Below, in pieces: positions 30,426 to 40,909 of a stretch of 64,000 bases of DNA. The DNA is from 'Nostoc azollae' 0708. Its GTDB lineage: Bacteria; Cyanobacteriota; Cyanobacteriia; Cyanobacteriales; Nostocaceae. Within the stretch, counting starts at the first letter, position 1. The number at the start of each line of letters is the position of its first letter. A program made the position numbers and the translations under genes. The stretch spans positions 5,212,001 through 5,276,000 of the forward strand of contig NC_014248.1 of NCBI RefSeq assembly GCF_000196515.1, written 5' to 3'. The notes beneath the pieces were generated by a model that was given only the letters and a program-made list of their open reading frames with translations, did no database searches and was not told the origin of the DNA.

Positions 30426-31208
30426 CTAAAACTCTACAACCACCGGCGTATGATCACTAGGCTGTTCTAACTTCCTTGGTGCAACATCAATAATACAACT
30501 TTGAGCGCGAGCGCACAAAACAGGTGTTACATAATGATGGTCTATTCTCCATCCTAAATTCCTTCTAAAAGCCGCAGTCCGATAATCCCACCAGCTATAA
30601 TTTCCCCCTTCATTATTGAACTTACGAAAAGCATCAGCAAAACCCAGTGAAAGAATATCTCTTAAAGCTTGGCGTTCTCGTTCAGATGCCATAATATGAT
30701 CTTCTATCTTCACTTTATCATGAATATCTATATCTTCCAAAGCAATATTAAAATCACCACACATAGAAATAGCCGGGTCTGATAACAACAGCACCTGCAA
30801 ATATTTCCGCAACACCGTTAACCAACCAAGTTTATATTCATATTTCTCACTTCCCACCGCCGAACCATTGGGAACGTAAGTATTTACAATCCTCACTCCA
30901 TCAATAACACCAGTGATGACCCGCTTCTGCTCGTCCCATTGTGGCTCTAACTCTGGTAAAATTGCACAGAAACCCATACTCACATTTTCCAGCGGTTGAC
31001 GGCTAATGAGCGCAACGCCGTTATAAGCTTTCTGTCCGTAAATATAAGGATGATAGCCTACGTTTTCAAAGGAAATTAGGGGAAAATCCTTATCTACAAC
31101 CTTCGTTTCCTGCAAACACAGGACATCAACAGGACTTTCACTTAACCAATTGATAACCTGTTCTAAGCGTGTACGAATTGAGTTGACATTCCAAGTAGCG
31201 ATTTTCAT
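30426..31208 (-). CDS. xth: exodeoxyribonuclease III
   Basis: 260 residues, full length for the family. The conserved blocks are IATWNVNSIRTRL, CLQETKV (metal-binding Glu), YVPNGSAVGSEKY, CGDFNIA (Asp-x-Asn), WDYR, and the C-terminal SDHTPVVVEF with the catalytic His. It would act as an AP endonuclease and 3'-5' exonuclease in base-excision repair. It is followed directly by the small sunset-domain gene. Confidence 0.96.
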   Translation of the reverse strand: MKIATWNVNSIRTRLEQVINWLSESPVDVLCLQETKVVDKDFPLISFENVGYHPYIYGQKAYNGVALISRQPLENVSMGFCAILPELEPQWDEQKRVITGVIDGVRIVNTYVPNGSAVGSEKYEYKLGWLTVLRKYLQVLLLSDPAISMCGDFNIALEDIDIHDKVKIEDHIMASERERQALRDILSLGFADAFRKFNNEGGNYSWWDYRTAAFRRNLGWRIDHHYVTPVLCARAQSCIIDVAPRKLEQPSDHTPVVVEF

Positions 31209-31827
31209 TAGTTACTTATCAGTATGACGACCAATCAAGAAATATAAAAACTGTAAATTTTTTGTCATCATTTCCTATTGTTAATTTTTTTGTTTGTGGT
31301 GCCATTCACCCCAAAGTAGGCTATAACTAATTGATCCCTGAAGTAAATTCGTATTCAGCAATACAAAATAGTAAAAATTGTCAGTTAGACTACAGAATAT
31401 TTTAATTAATTATGATCCCCAAGATAGATGATAATACTAAATGTCCACTTGTAATTTAGAAGGGACGTTAATTATTACCTATTACTGCTCCTCTGACATA
31501 TCTGTTAGTGAATTGATGGTAGAGTTAACCAAAATTACATGCAGTTTACACTTTTGGAACTCAAAAAAGTTAATTTAAATTTCCAAACAGTAAGTACAAA
31601 TGTTTTATCCCCATAAAATGATCTCAGGATTAGTAAGAAGTTATGTCAACCTAATTAATCAAGATGCAGAAAAGATCAGCAGTAAAATCTGATTGCTGTC
31701 AGGCATAGCATCCCAGTTTCTATCACCAAGCAGAGTAGTTGGTACTTAAACCAACAGATCCAGTCGACTTTAATCAAAATTTTTTTCTCTGAATTACAAC
31801 AACAAACTTTTTTAGGAGGACATTGGT
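31209..31827. promoter_or_regulatory. long leader/intergenic region before the zinc-ribbon gene
   Basis: 619 bp without a gene. A strong ribosome binding site TTAGGAGG lies 8 bp before the ATG at 31828. The preceding part has no recognisable promoter motif that I can defend. Confidence 0.45.
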
Positions 31828-32022
31828 ATGAGTAATAGAGCGAATACTTGCCCATGCTGCGGTGGTTCAATCCTGCGTCATGTTCGTCATGGTGAACTAT
31901 ATTGGTTTTGCCTGTCGTGCCGACAAGAAGTACCGCTATTGACCATGAGTCGCTTATCGAATAATTTAGAATCCCGTAACACAGGAGTAGTTACTTCATC
32001 TGTAGTTACTTCTGTAGATTAA
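31828..32022 (+). CDS. small zinc-ribbon protein
   Basis: 64 residues starting MSNRANTCPCCGGSILRHVR. Two Cys pairs, CPCC and CLSC, are 24 residues apart and form a likely zinc ribbon. A Ser/Thr/Val-rich tail follows. It is preceded by an excellent Shine-Dalgarno sequence. Similar tiny zinc-ribbon proteins are common in filamentous cyanobacteria. The function is unknown, possibly nucleic-acid binding. Confidence 0.75.
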   Translation: MSNRANTCPCCGGSILRHVRHGELYWFCLSCRQEVPLLTMSRLSNNLESRNTGVVTSSVVTSVD

Positions 32023-32556
32023 TATCTAATAGCCTACGTAGGTTAGGACATAAAGTCTAAAGCATCTGGAATCTAAGTAGGAAGGCAGAAAAAAACCGTA
32101 GATACGCAGCGGCTTCTTGGAGAGTAGTATGTAACGAAAAGTAAAACTGACCAAAACCTCTTCCCTATTGCATGAGTGCCTCTTGCCCTTAGGGTTCTCC
32201 AGTCGGACCCTGAGGGAAGGCGAAGCGCCTACATGGGGAAAACCACGCCACCCCGCTTTTGCCGGGAAATCCTTCCACTGCAGTGGCTTCCCAAGACCGC
32301 TCTGGTTCACCTCTTGCCTTGTCATAACGACAATTTTTAACACCCACCTACTTACAGCAGATTGCAGCTCCATGAGGTACAGAATCTAAATTGAAACCTA
32401 GAGAGCAAGAGAGTTTTAGTCCTGACTCCTGACTCCTGACTCCTGCTGTATAGGTATTGGCAAAACCCAGATACAAATAGACCTTGAATTCTGTGACATG
32501 TTATGGTGCTGACCGTTCTGAATATCAGCAGAGTGGGACACAACAAATGCATATTA
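32023..32556. repeat. mosaic of dispersed intergenic repeats
   Basis: It contains a GC-rich block (about 32183-32300, ..GAAGCGCCTACATGGGG..), a 'tttttaac.ccaacctactta' block shared with 35340 and, inverted, with 36775, and the inverted relative (about 32355-32452) of the repeat at 8396, including four 'actcctg' heptamers. No gene is seen. Confidence 0.6.
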
Positions 32557-32722
32557 GACCTATTGCAAAATTGTTTCTGTGGTATGATAGAGGGTTTTAG
32601 ATTCTATGTATTTTTGGTGTTCTTTGCGATCACTAATTCAAACATAACCCTGTAACTCTAAACTTTTGACTAAAACAAAGATATACGCCCATTATAACAT
32701 AAAATTAATTGTGCAAGAGGTC
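32557..32722 (+). mobile_element. MITE-A, copy 2
   Basis: 166 bp, ends GACCTATTGCAAAATTG and (inward) GACCTCTTGCACAATTA, with TA on each side (32555-32556, 32723-32724). It is nearly identical to the copies at 18619 and 61601. It lies between genes here. Confidence 0.88.
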
Positions 32723-32878
32723 TATTAATTGAAGGCAAGCATCAAACTACAGATGACGCTTGCTCTTTGGTTTAAATAACTAATGGGTTTTTATTTATAG
32801 AAAAAACTGATAAGTGTCAACTTCATCCCTATCCAGATATGATAAAAAAGTAGATAATACTTAAAGAATATTTATCAA

Positions 32879-34243
32879 ATGCTGATTCACTCCTCTGGCT
32901 TGTCCAAGGTCAAAGACTCAGTAATCAAAAAAATTCTCTTGGGTAATGAACCTAAGCCAGAATTAATGGCGATTCTTGTAGTCTACTTTGTCCAAGGCAT
33001 ATTAGGGTTAGCGCGTCTAGCCATCAGTTTCTTCCTCAAAGATGAATTGCATCTGAGTCCAGTTGAGGTATCAGTATTATTGGGCATAGTTGCCCTACCG
33101 TGGATGATTAAGCCATTATTTGGCTTTATTTCCGATGGGTTGCCAATCTTTGGCTACCGTCGCCGCCCCTATCTAGTATTATCTGGAATACTGGGGGCTG
33201 CTGCTTGGGTGAGTTTGTCTACTTTAGCTTATAGTACCTGGGTTGCAACAATTGCGATCGCACTATCTTCCCTCTCCGTCGCTTTCAGTGATGTAATAGT
33301 TGACTCCCTAGTTGTAGAACGTGCCAGAGTAGAATCCCAAGCACAAGTAGGTTCTCTCCAATCCCTTTGTTGGGGTACTACCGCCCTTGGTGGTTTAATT
33401 ACAGCCTATTTTAGCGGTTTACTTTTAGAATATTTCAGCACTCGCACAGTATTTTTGGTGACTGCAATATTTCCGTTAATTATCTCACTAGTAGCTTGGT
33501 TCATTCATGAAACACCAGTTAACAAAGATATCCAACAACAGCCTGATCAAACTCATCCCCTCACCATCACAACTCAAATAAAACAATTAGGTCAAGCCTT
33601 TACCCAAAAAGCAATTTGGATACCCACAGCATTTATATTTATCTGGCAATCTACCCCTAGTGGAGAAGCAGCTTTTTTCTACTTCTTCACCAACGAACTG
33701 CACTTTGCACCAGAATTCTTAGGCAGAGTACATTTAGTCACAAACTTAGCCTCATTAATTGGTATTTGGATTTTTCAAAGCTATTTTAAAAGTGTTTCTT
33801 TTCGCATCATTTGTGGTTGGAGTATCGTGATTTCCGCAGCATTGAGAATGACAATGTTAGTGTTAGTTACACATACAAATAGAGCATTAGGAATAGATGA
33901 CCACTGGTTTAGTTTAGGAGATAGCTTAATTCTTGCCATCATGGGACAAATTGCATTTATGCCCATCATGGTCTTAGCAGCAAGAATTTGTCCCTTGGGA
34001 ATAGAAGCAACATTATTTTCACTCTTAATGTCAATATTCAATTTAGGAGGAGCTATTTCCAAAGAAATTGGAGCGATAATTATGCACTGGTTAGGAATTA
34101 CAGATACTAACTTTGATACCCTATGGATATTGGTGATAATAACTAATGTACTTGCCCTTTTACCGTTACTATTTCTCAACTTTTTGTCAGATACAGAAGA
34201 AACCAACATCAAAACGTTTCCAGCTAATTCAGTTAATAATTAA
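32879..34243 (+). CDS. folate/biopterin transporter (FBT) family membrane protein
   Basis: 454 residues with about twelve hydrophobic segments. The early part KPELMAILVVYFVQGILGLA and the motif WMIKPLFGFISDGLPIFGYR then RRPY are typical of FBT-family carriers of the major facilitator superfamily. Cyanobacterial members move folates and pterins across the membrane. The frame is intact. The start chosen gives MLIHSSGLSKVKDSV, which has a short cytoplasmic N-terminus. It is followed after 59 bp by a carotenoid-oxygenase remnant. Confidence 0.88.
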   Translation: MLIHSSGLSKVKDSVIKKILLGNEPKPELMAILVVYFVQGILGLARLAISFFLKDELHLSPVEVSVLLGIVALPWMIKPLFGFISDGLPIFGYRRRPYLVLSGILGAAAWVSLSTLAYSTWVATIAIALSSLSVAFSDVIVDSLVVERARVESQAQVGSLQSLCWGTTALGGLITAYFSGLLLEYFSTRTVFLVTAIFPLIISLVAWFIHETPVNKDIQQQPDQTHPLTITTQIKQLGQAFTQKAIWIPTAFIFIWQSTPSGEAAFFYFFTNELHFAPEFLGRVHLVTNLASLIGIWIFQSYFKSVSFRIICGWSIVISAALRMTMLVLVTHTNRALGIDDHWFSLGDSLILAIMGQIAFMPIMVLAARICPLGIEATLFSLLMSIFNLGGAISKEIGAIIMHWLGITDTNFDTLWILVIITNVLALLPLLFLNFLSDTEETNIKTFPANSVNN

Positions 34244-34302
34244 TTAATTGCCCACAAAAACCCAACCTAATTTTTGGTTTTAACACCTAGCAAAGCAAAA
34301 TC

Positions 34303-35195
34303 ATGCATACTTCTATGCAAGCAAAATACTGGAGTGTACTAAATGCACCTGAGGAAATTATCAGCAAACAAAAGCATAAAGTTCCTGGTTTTTGCTTCAT
34401 TCATGATTCTGTAATTACTGAAAATTACTGTATTTTCTTCCAAAAGCCTGTTAATTTTAATCCCATGTCCTTTACTTTAGGAATAGCCAGCGCCGGACAA
34501 TGTATTAAATTCAAGAAAAATCAACCTACAAAAATCATAGTTATTCCTCGCACGCCAGAAACACAACCTCAAGGAATCAAAGTTTTAGAAACCAAAGCAG
34601 GATTTATTTCCCATCATGTCAATGCTTTTGAAATTGGGAACGAAATTGTAATTGATTCTATTTGCTATGAATCATGAACAGATTCGGAAGCAAATAGTGA
34701 TTATCGACAAACCAATTTTGAAGCTAATGCACCAGGACAACTATGGCGTTTTAATCTCTATTTACAAAAAAATCAAGTGCAAAGCAACTTAATAGATAGT
34801 CGGGCTTCTGAGTTTCCCATTATTCACCCGAATCATGTGTGGGTAGACCCTACCGTTATTAATATACTGCTTCTGCTCATCAGTTAACAGGAAATGCGCC
34901 TTTACAAGCAATTTTAAGACTTGATTTAGAGTCGGGGTAACAGGAAATATGGAGTAGTGCACCATGCGGTTTTACAGGTAAACCTATTTTTATTTCTCGT
35001 CCAAACTCTCAATCAGAAGATGATGGTTGGGTAATATCTTTAGTCTATGATACAGAACATCATCGTTCAGATGTAATCATCTTAGATGCTCAAAATTTTC
35101 AAAAAGGTGCAGTTGCAAAACTACATCTAAAACATCATATTCCTTATGGTTTAGATGGGAAGTTTACGCCAGACATATTCATTCAATTAACTTAA
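34303..35195 (+). pseudogene. carotenoid cleavage dioxygenase, 3' remnant
   Basis: It reads PGFCFIHDSVITENYCIFFQ (iron-ligand His in FxHD), then GFISHHVNAFEIGNEIVIDSICYES (second His region), ..PGQLWRFNL.., and after two frameshifts ..GFTGKPIFISRPNS, EDDGWVISLVYDTEHHRSD and ..LHLKHHIPYGLDGKF, ending at 35195. The N-terminal 150-200 residues with the first iron-binding His are missing. A TGA (about 34676) and frameshifts near 34860-34950 confirm decay. Confidence 0.88.
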
Positions 35196-35480
35196 GGCAA
35201 CCCAACAAACTCCTAAATAAGATCCCCAACTCCTCCAAGAAGTCGGGGATTCGATACGGAAGCATCCCAAATGTGTAACTTGAAGTAAAATCACCAAAAC
35301 CCTCTTCATTGTTGCCTTTTGCCTTTGATAACGATAGTTTTTAACGCCAACCTACTTATTTTTATCTGACCTAACAACTTATCCAAGGCATGAAATAAAC
35401 AAACGGCAAAGGACGCAAAGAACGCAAAGGAAAGAGAGCTTCAAAGGGTTTTTGAATTAATTCCGTGATTTTCGCTTTCA
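35196..35480. repeat. intergenic repeats with a solo MITE-B end
   Basis: 35226-35255 is an 'agaagtcgggga' repeat block. 35259-35282 reads GGAAGCATCCCAAATGTGTAAC, matching one terminus of MITE-B (copies at 3004 and 24454) but without a partner end. 35330-35365 carries the 'aacctactta' repeat. No gene is seen. Confidence 0.55.
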
Positions 35481-35489
35481 AAAGAGACG

Positions 35490-36296
35490 TCCGAAAATTT
35501 ACAAAGGAGTCTGTCTGTGTCTAGCTTTCCATAGTGTTAAGATGAGGAAAGAGCCAAGGAAAGAATCAGGGTTGGGAATAGTTACGGATAGTTCCTATCC
35601 ATGAAGATGTTGATGACAAATTCATAACTGACCTCATATCCATAACATTTACGAAATGGGCAAAACTAATGAACTAATTCCTAATGTGACTAAACCATAA
35701 ATAGTAAGAATTACTTGTGAGTAAATTGGGGAATTCAGGGGAAATCGTTGTTGAGGTACCCGGAATATTTTTACAAGTCTAATGACCTGTTCAACAAAAA
35801 TCCCCTTGGTGGAAAACTCTTTGTTTCCTGCCTTTTGTTCTGAGTCGCCATGGCATAATCCCTATCATGTTTTTCTACCTGTTCAAGGAGACTAGCAGGG
35901 AAACATCTCATAATATCTCTAGCCAGTCATGAAATGTGTCCTATGCTTCCGTTTTGGATATACCGAAGTGCAAAAACCTCAAATGTTGGCATTTTCCTCA
36001 AATAGAACAAGGATAGACATACCTGTTCTTTGATCTCTAGTTTCCCTTTCCCCCCTGCTCCTTTCTGATTTATACCTATCTTTTTACTTTCTATGTCACC
36101 TTGAAGTTTTTTATGCTGCATTTCACCTTGGGCTAACAAGTTTTGAAACTGATGGTTAGTTATTCCCAGTATTTGTTTTCTACCATGTGGATATTCTTGA
36201 ATATAGTTAATTTAGTGGATTTTTCCTTTTGCTACACCCTCAAAATTCCCTTCTACCATTTTTTCCACACCAACTTAATTTTCCTGACAGGTCTCT
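35490..36296 (-). mobile_element. IS5-like transposase remnant
   Basis: On the minus strand it reads ..YPHGRKQILGITNHQFQNLLAQ.., then LEIKEQVCLSLFYLRKMPTFEV, LARDIMRCFPASLLEQVEKHDRDYAM and more distant scraps to about 35500. The helix-turn-helix part resembles the N-terminus of IS5-type (Tnp_HTH) enzymes from Nostocales. Many stops are present and the DDE domain is unreadable. Its upstream end abuts the truncated gdhA. Confidence 0.6.
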
Positions 36297-36689
36297 TGTG
36301 ATGTTTTGATTCCCGCAGCTTTGGAAAATCAAATCACTGAGGAAAATATTGAGCAGATACAAGCGCAGTTTGTTGCTGAAGCTGCTAATGGCCCTGTAAC
36401 TTTAGAGGCTAACGGAGTTCTAGAAGCTCGTGGTGTGAAGGTTTCACCGGATATTTTAGCCAATGCTGGGGGTGTGGTGGTGAGTTATTTGGAATGGGTA
36501 CAAGGTCTTTCTTACCTGTTCTGGGATGAAGAGCGAGTGAACCGGGAAATGAAACACTTAATGGTGAATGCTTATCGTCAAGTAATTCAAGGGTCACAGA
36601 TGAGAGGAGTAAATCGACGGTTAGCTGCTTATACACTGGGTGTGGGTAGATTCGCGCAAGCTTTGACTGATAGGGGTTTGTATCCTTAA
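36297..36689 (+). pseudogene. gdhA: glutamate dehydrogenase, C-terminal fragment
   Basis: Readable from DVLIPAALENQITEEN (36297) through AEAANGPVTLEANGVLEARG, PDILANAGGVVVSYLEWVQG to the normal C-terminal ..YTLGVGRFAQALTDRGLYP. These are the NAD(P)-binding half of a Glu/Leu/Phe/Val dehydrogenase. The remaining roughly 300 N-terminal residues are not in the window. The break lies next to an IS5-like remnant. The 3' part itself carries no lesion. Confidence 0.9.
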
Positions 36690-36737
36690 TTATGAGGCTG
36701 CCAAATCAAAAAATCCCGATTTTTGGGTATGTTCCCA

Positions 36738-36767
36738 TGTAAAGACGTTCACCGGAACGTCTTTACA
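36738..36767. repeat. palindromic repeat (13-bp stem)
   Basis: TGTAAAGACGTTC-ACCG-GAACGTCTTTACA forms a perfect hairpin 49 bp after the gdhA fragment. A similar 'agacgtt..aacgtct' hairpin occurs at 46839-46860 after the Uma2 gene. Dispersed palindromes of this type may also end transcripts. Confidence 0.8.
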
Positions 36768-36974
36768 CCTATAAGTAAGTTGGCGTTAAAAATTGTTGTT
36801 ATAAAAGACAATAGGGAAGAGGTTTTTGGTGATTTTACTTTATGTTACATACTTCTGTTTTTTCCCGCCGACTTACTTACTTGTTATTTAATTAAGCAAA
36901 ATTTCCGCATTTATTAAAAAGTGACAAAATCCATCTGATTGATACTATTAATTACGGTACTAGAATTGTAGTTC

Positions 36975-37232
36975 TTGAAATCCTTTTCTGACTTGATGGG
37001 TCAAATAAGTTACTTGATTTTGATGTCCTATATGACTTTATGCCTAGCTGCAAGTTCCCAAGTCCATGAGATTTCATACACCTTTCGGCGTTTGCAAATA
37101 TACAATGAGTTGTTTGATATATCTTTGTGTGCGATCGCTCTACTCATTGAGTTAATCTACAGAGGGGGAGTAAGACCAAGAAACTGCAAGGTGGAAAGGC
37201 AATGGAAAAATATTATAGTTTCCATTGAATAG
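36975..37232 (+). other. uncertain 85-codon open frame
   Basis: An open frame with a hydrophobic N-terminal segment (ISYLILMSYMTLCLAASS) and then ..FRRLQIYNELFDISLCAIALL... A HIP1-like site (GCGATCGC, 37131) lies in it. I recognise no family and see no ribosome binding site. It may be a remnant or a chance frame. Confidence 0.25.
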
Positions 37233-37336
37233 AACACATATTGTCAGCAAGTTTGTATAAGATGGACTGATTAACACCAATTGATATGAATAAGTGAATT
37301 GGTTTGGTTCCCTAGTGACAAAGTTGTTTAAAGAAA

Positions 37337-37374
37337 ATGAACAGAAAATTTATCTTGGCCTTGCTTTCTAGCCC
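37337..37374 (+). pseudogene. 5' piece of a small secreted-protein gene (split by IS1634 and an inversion)
   Basis: ATG AAC AGA AAA.. gives MNRKFILALLSS and runs straight into the IS1634 terminal repeat at 37375. The last nine bases, TTCTAGCCC (37366-37374), reappear in inverted form at 40901-40909, directly beside the other IS copy. Joining the two at that 9-mer continues the signal peptide in frame (..LLSSPVLFMSMIS..). Confidence 0.75.
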
Positions 37375-40300
37375 ACCTTCGGCACCCTAACTGTACCCTA
37401 ACTGTCACAGATAGTAGTACATATGAACTAAGGCTCCTGCAAGGAAGAAAAGGCTTAATGAGAATAGTATCATTAAAATGGCAATAGAGTGAGAGAATAA
37501 AGTTTTGTAAACAAGATAAAAGAAAAGAAAATTTAATGATTTAAAAATTAAATTAGAACAGAAGAAGAAATGATTTAATCACAACAGGAGTTGTGGATAA
37601 TTCTGTTGTGAAATCAAAGCTTCAAAAAATGGAAATTCAAAACCTATACCATTGAGGCATAGTAGCAGGAATAATAGACGCCATAGGAGTAGTAGAAATA
37701 ATCCTTGAAATTGGAGAGAACGTAAGTCCGGGTCATGTAGTAAAACCCATGATAATCAACGGGTTAGGATTTGTATAAAAACCCTTATATATGTTTCCCC
37801 AAGATTTTGAAACAATCCCCTGTGACCATCTAATAGGAGCAGGAGTAACACCAGAACATCTCAAGGACGATAAACTGGGGAGAGTCATGGATAAACTATT
37901 TATAAAAGGATTGGATAGAATATTTTTTGTTGTCGCCTTAAAAGCAGCCCCAAAATTTGGAGTATCCCTATGAGCAGGGCATCTAGACTCATCATAAATG
38001 CACATACATTGGCAATATAATACCAGCTTACCAGAAGTAATATTTGAGAGTCAAAAAGTAGGAAATAATCAAGAAATAGAAGAATTAGCAGTAAAATCAC
38101 CAAAAGAAATAACCATCACCTACGGTTATTCTGGTGACCATAGACCGGAGTTAAAACAGTTCATCATAGAAATGATATGTTCATGAGATGGAGACATACC
38201 AATATATATTTTTAAAACTAGCATCGGGAAACCAAGCAGATTCATCATGCTTTGGTAAAATAGCAGTAGAGTACCAAAAACAATTAAAAGTTAACTAAAA
38301 GTTAACAGTCTCATAGTAGCAGACTGGGCCTTATATACAGAATCAAGTCTAAAAATGATGAATGATGTCATATTTAAGCTGGTTATATCCAGTGCCATTA
38401 AGCGTAGAATCAGCACAATCATTAATATCAACATTACCAGAACCAGAATTTGTTGATAGTAACTTACCCGGATATAAACTAGCTTCAAAAACAGTAAATT
38501 ATCCAGGAATAGAACAAAGATGGTTAGTAGTGCAAAGTCAAGAAAGAAGAGAATCAGACCTGGGTAAACTCTCACAAGAAATTACCAAGGCACAATCAAA
38601 AGCTGTGCAAGATCTGAAAAAGTTATCACCAGAAAAATTTGCTTGTGAAGCTGATGCTATCAAGGGGTTATCTAAACTATTCAAACAATTCAAATATCAC
38701 CAAATTAACCAGAGTAACGTTACTCAAATCAAATCTAAGAAAAAAGATAGTTCAGGAGAGATATCCTCTGAAATATCAGCTACAGTCTCCCAGAATAAAA
38801 GTAAAATTAATACAGAATTTCTGAGGACAGGGCCTTTTATTATTGGTACAAACCTTTTGGATTCCAATGAACTTACCCATGAGAGGCTATTGATAAAGTA
38901 AATGTAGAGGGGAGTAGAAAAGGAATGTTGGAAGGATAGGATACATAAAATGTAGTGTATTTACATAGCTACTGATGGAACGAAAGTCTTACCCCACAGA
39001 CTTAACTGATATGGAGTGGGAAATCCTGGCCCCATTGATTCCACCAGCCAAAGAAGGAGGGCATCCACCCACAACAGATATGGGTGAAATATGTAATTCC
39101 ATCTATTTTCATTTGAAAACTGGATGTCAATGGAATATGCTTCCAGGTGACTTCCCGCCAAAATCAACGGTATATAGCTATTACAGGAAATGGCAGGGCC
39201 AGGGGGTTTGGGAAAAATTCAACCATACATTGGGTGGTCAAGTTCGCTCGCAATTAGGTAAATCAACACAACCTACCGCGCTTGCCGTAGACAGTCAGTC
39301 GGTCAATACTGACCAAAAAAAGGGGATGTGTATGGTTTTGACGGATGTAAAAAGGTAAAAGGAAGAAAGGGGCAGACTTTAGTTGATAGCCTGGGATTTG
39401 TGTTTAAAGTTGTTGTTAGTGAAGCGAATGCCCCAGAACGAATACTTGCTGCCTATGCACTAATGGAACTGCTAGAGGAACCCACAGAATTATTGGAAAA
39501 AGTCCAAGTTTTATAGGTTGATTCCGGTTATGACGGTGATAAATTTGGACTTGCAGTTTGGTTCATGATTCAAGCTCATGTTGAAGTCATAGGACCTACT
39601 GAGTAAGGATTTAAAGTTTTACCACAACCCTGGGTAGTAGAAAGAACATTTGGGTGGTTTAAGCAATATCATCGTCTAAGCAAGAATTATGAGCGTTTAA
39701 CACAAATGAGGGAAGGGGCTATATATGCTCTTATGGCTAGAATTATGCTACTTCCTCTTGTCTCCTAAACATTTACTTTATAAATCATCTCTGACTCCAT
39801 CTTGAGTGAATATAAAGCTCAACAGTCTTGCCAGAGAGGGTTTGCTTTTCTCAAAGACCCATTATTTTTTGCAGACAGTATTTTCCTACAAAGTCCAGAG
39901 AGAATAGAGTCCCTGGGAATGGATTATGGGTTTATCTCTGCTGGTTTATACTTTAGAGCAACGACAAATTACAACCCCTTTGAGAGAGTCTAAATCAACA
40001 GTAAAAAATCAATTGGGCAAACCAACTGACTGCCCCACTTTACGCTGGATTTTTCCATGCTTTCAGTCTATTCATTTAGTTACACTTAACCAAGGAAAAC
40101 ACATCTGTTACTGGACTCAAGAGAGAGATTTCATTGTGAATCTTTTACCAGAGCATTGTTCTCCCTACTATCAATTACTTACCTAATTTTTCTCTCTATT
40201 AATTTAATCTCCATGAGAAAATAACCTAATGTCGTTGATTTATAGCTCTATTTTACTATTTCCATAATTTCTTTTTTTACTTCAATCTATTAGTCTAAGT

Positions 40301-40516
40301 TATGATTTATCTCTTGAATATCTTCATTTATCTGTTGACTCCTCTGGGCGGTGTTCTTTCTTATTGCTCCTTATTGAGAATAGCTTTTGATGCTATTTTT
40401 GGTGCTTTACTGTTTCTCCAATGCCTTTTTTCACTGTATATGTTTCTTTTTATGCTCCCTTGGATTTTTTCTCTCCGTAATTTCTCTCTGTGGCACTTTA
40501 TGGTGCCGAATATGGG
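37375..40516 (+). mobile_element. IS1634-type element, copy 1 (interrupted by IS5 copy 2)
   Basis: Without the IS5 insertion (909 bp plus 3-bp duplication) this copy is 2,230 bp, identical in length to the inverted copy at 40910. The ends are ACCTTCGGCACCCTAA and (inward) ACATTCGGCACCATAA-type repeats. The transposase has a DUF4277-like N-terminus (MEIQNLYH..GIVAGIIDAIG..), then ..DDKLGRVMDKLF.., ..EITITYGYSGDHRPELKQF.., ..GIEQRWLVVQSQERRES.. and, past the IS5 copy, the C-terminal ..PTLRWIFPCFQSIHLV... It is broken by multiple stops (about 37777, 37972, 37996, 38184) that are the same in copy 2. Confidence 0.9.
38883..39791 (+). mobile_element. IS5-family element, copy 2, inside IS1634 copy 1
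   Basis: 909 bp, flanked by a perfect TGA duplication (38880-38882, 39792-39794). The uninterrupted sequence is preserved in the inverted IS1634 copy, which confirms the insertion. OrfA (38975-39358) is open. The in-frame slippery run A_AAA_AAG is at 39316-39322, where a -1 shift would enter orfB. OrfB has a TGG-to-TAG stop at about 39514 and a CAA-to-TAA stop at about 39604, so the copy is dead. Confidence 0.93.
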
Positions 40517-40566
40517 TTTTAATGTAAAAAAATCATGCGTTTTACCGTATAAATACTTTTCTGATT

Positions 40567-40909
40567 TTATACAGGCAAGGGTGCTATACCATGCAACTGA
40601 CGTACAGCATTAAGGCAAACTGGACAATCACAGCCAAACAACTTGATTGCTTCATCACTTTCTGCTTCCGTAAATTCTAGTTCATCGGGCTGATTTTTAT
40701 CAGGTTGAACTTGTGCTATTTGCATAGCTGGTTTAGCAGTAGTTGGAGTAGCATTATCCATTTGTATACATACCTGACGCACAGTTGCTTAGTGGGGAAA
40801 ACGCACAGAAGATAGATGAGTACCTACAGGGTTAACAGTTTGACTAGCGTGGACTGGTCTAGCCATGATGACCATAGATATCATAGACATAAACAGGACT
40901 GGGCTAGAA
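40567..40909 (-). pseudogene. 3' part of the split secreted-protein gene, in inverted orientation
   Basis: Read on the minus strand from the 9-mer at 40901-40909: SPVLFMSMISMVIMARPVHASQ (rest of a signal peptide with a cleavable VHA-S site), then a single stop (TAA in place of probably CAA) before ATVRQVCIQMDN, then ..LEFTEAESDEAIKLFG and CDCPVCLNAVRQLHG, ending PLPV at 40567. The CDCPxC motif suggests metal or disulfide use. Together with 37337-37374 it makes a protein of about 125 residues of unknown function. Confidence 0.75.
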
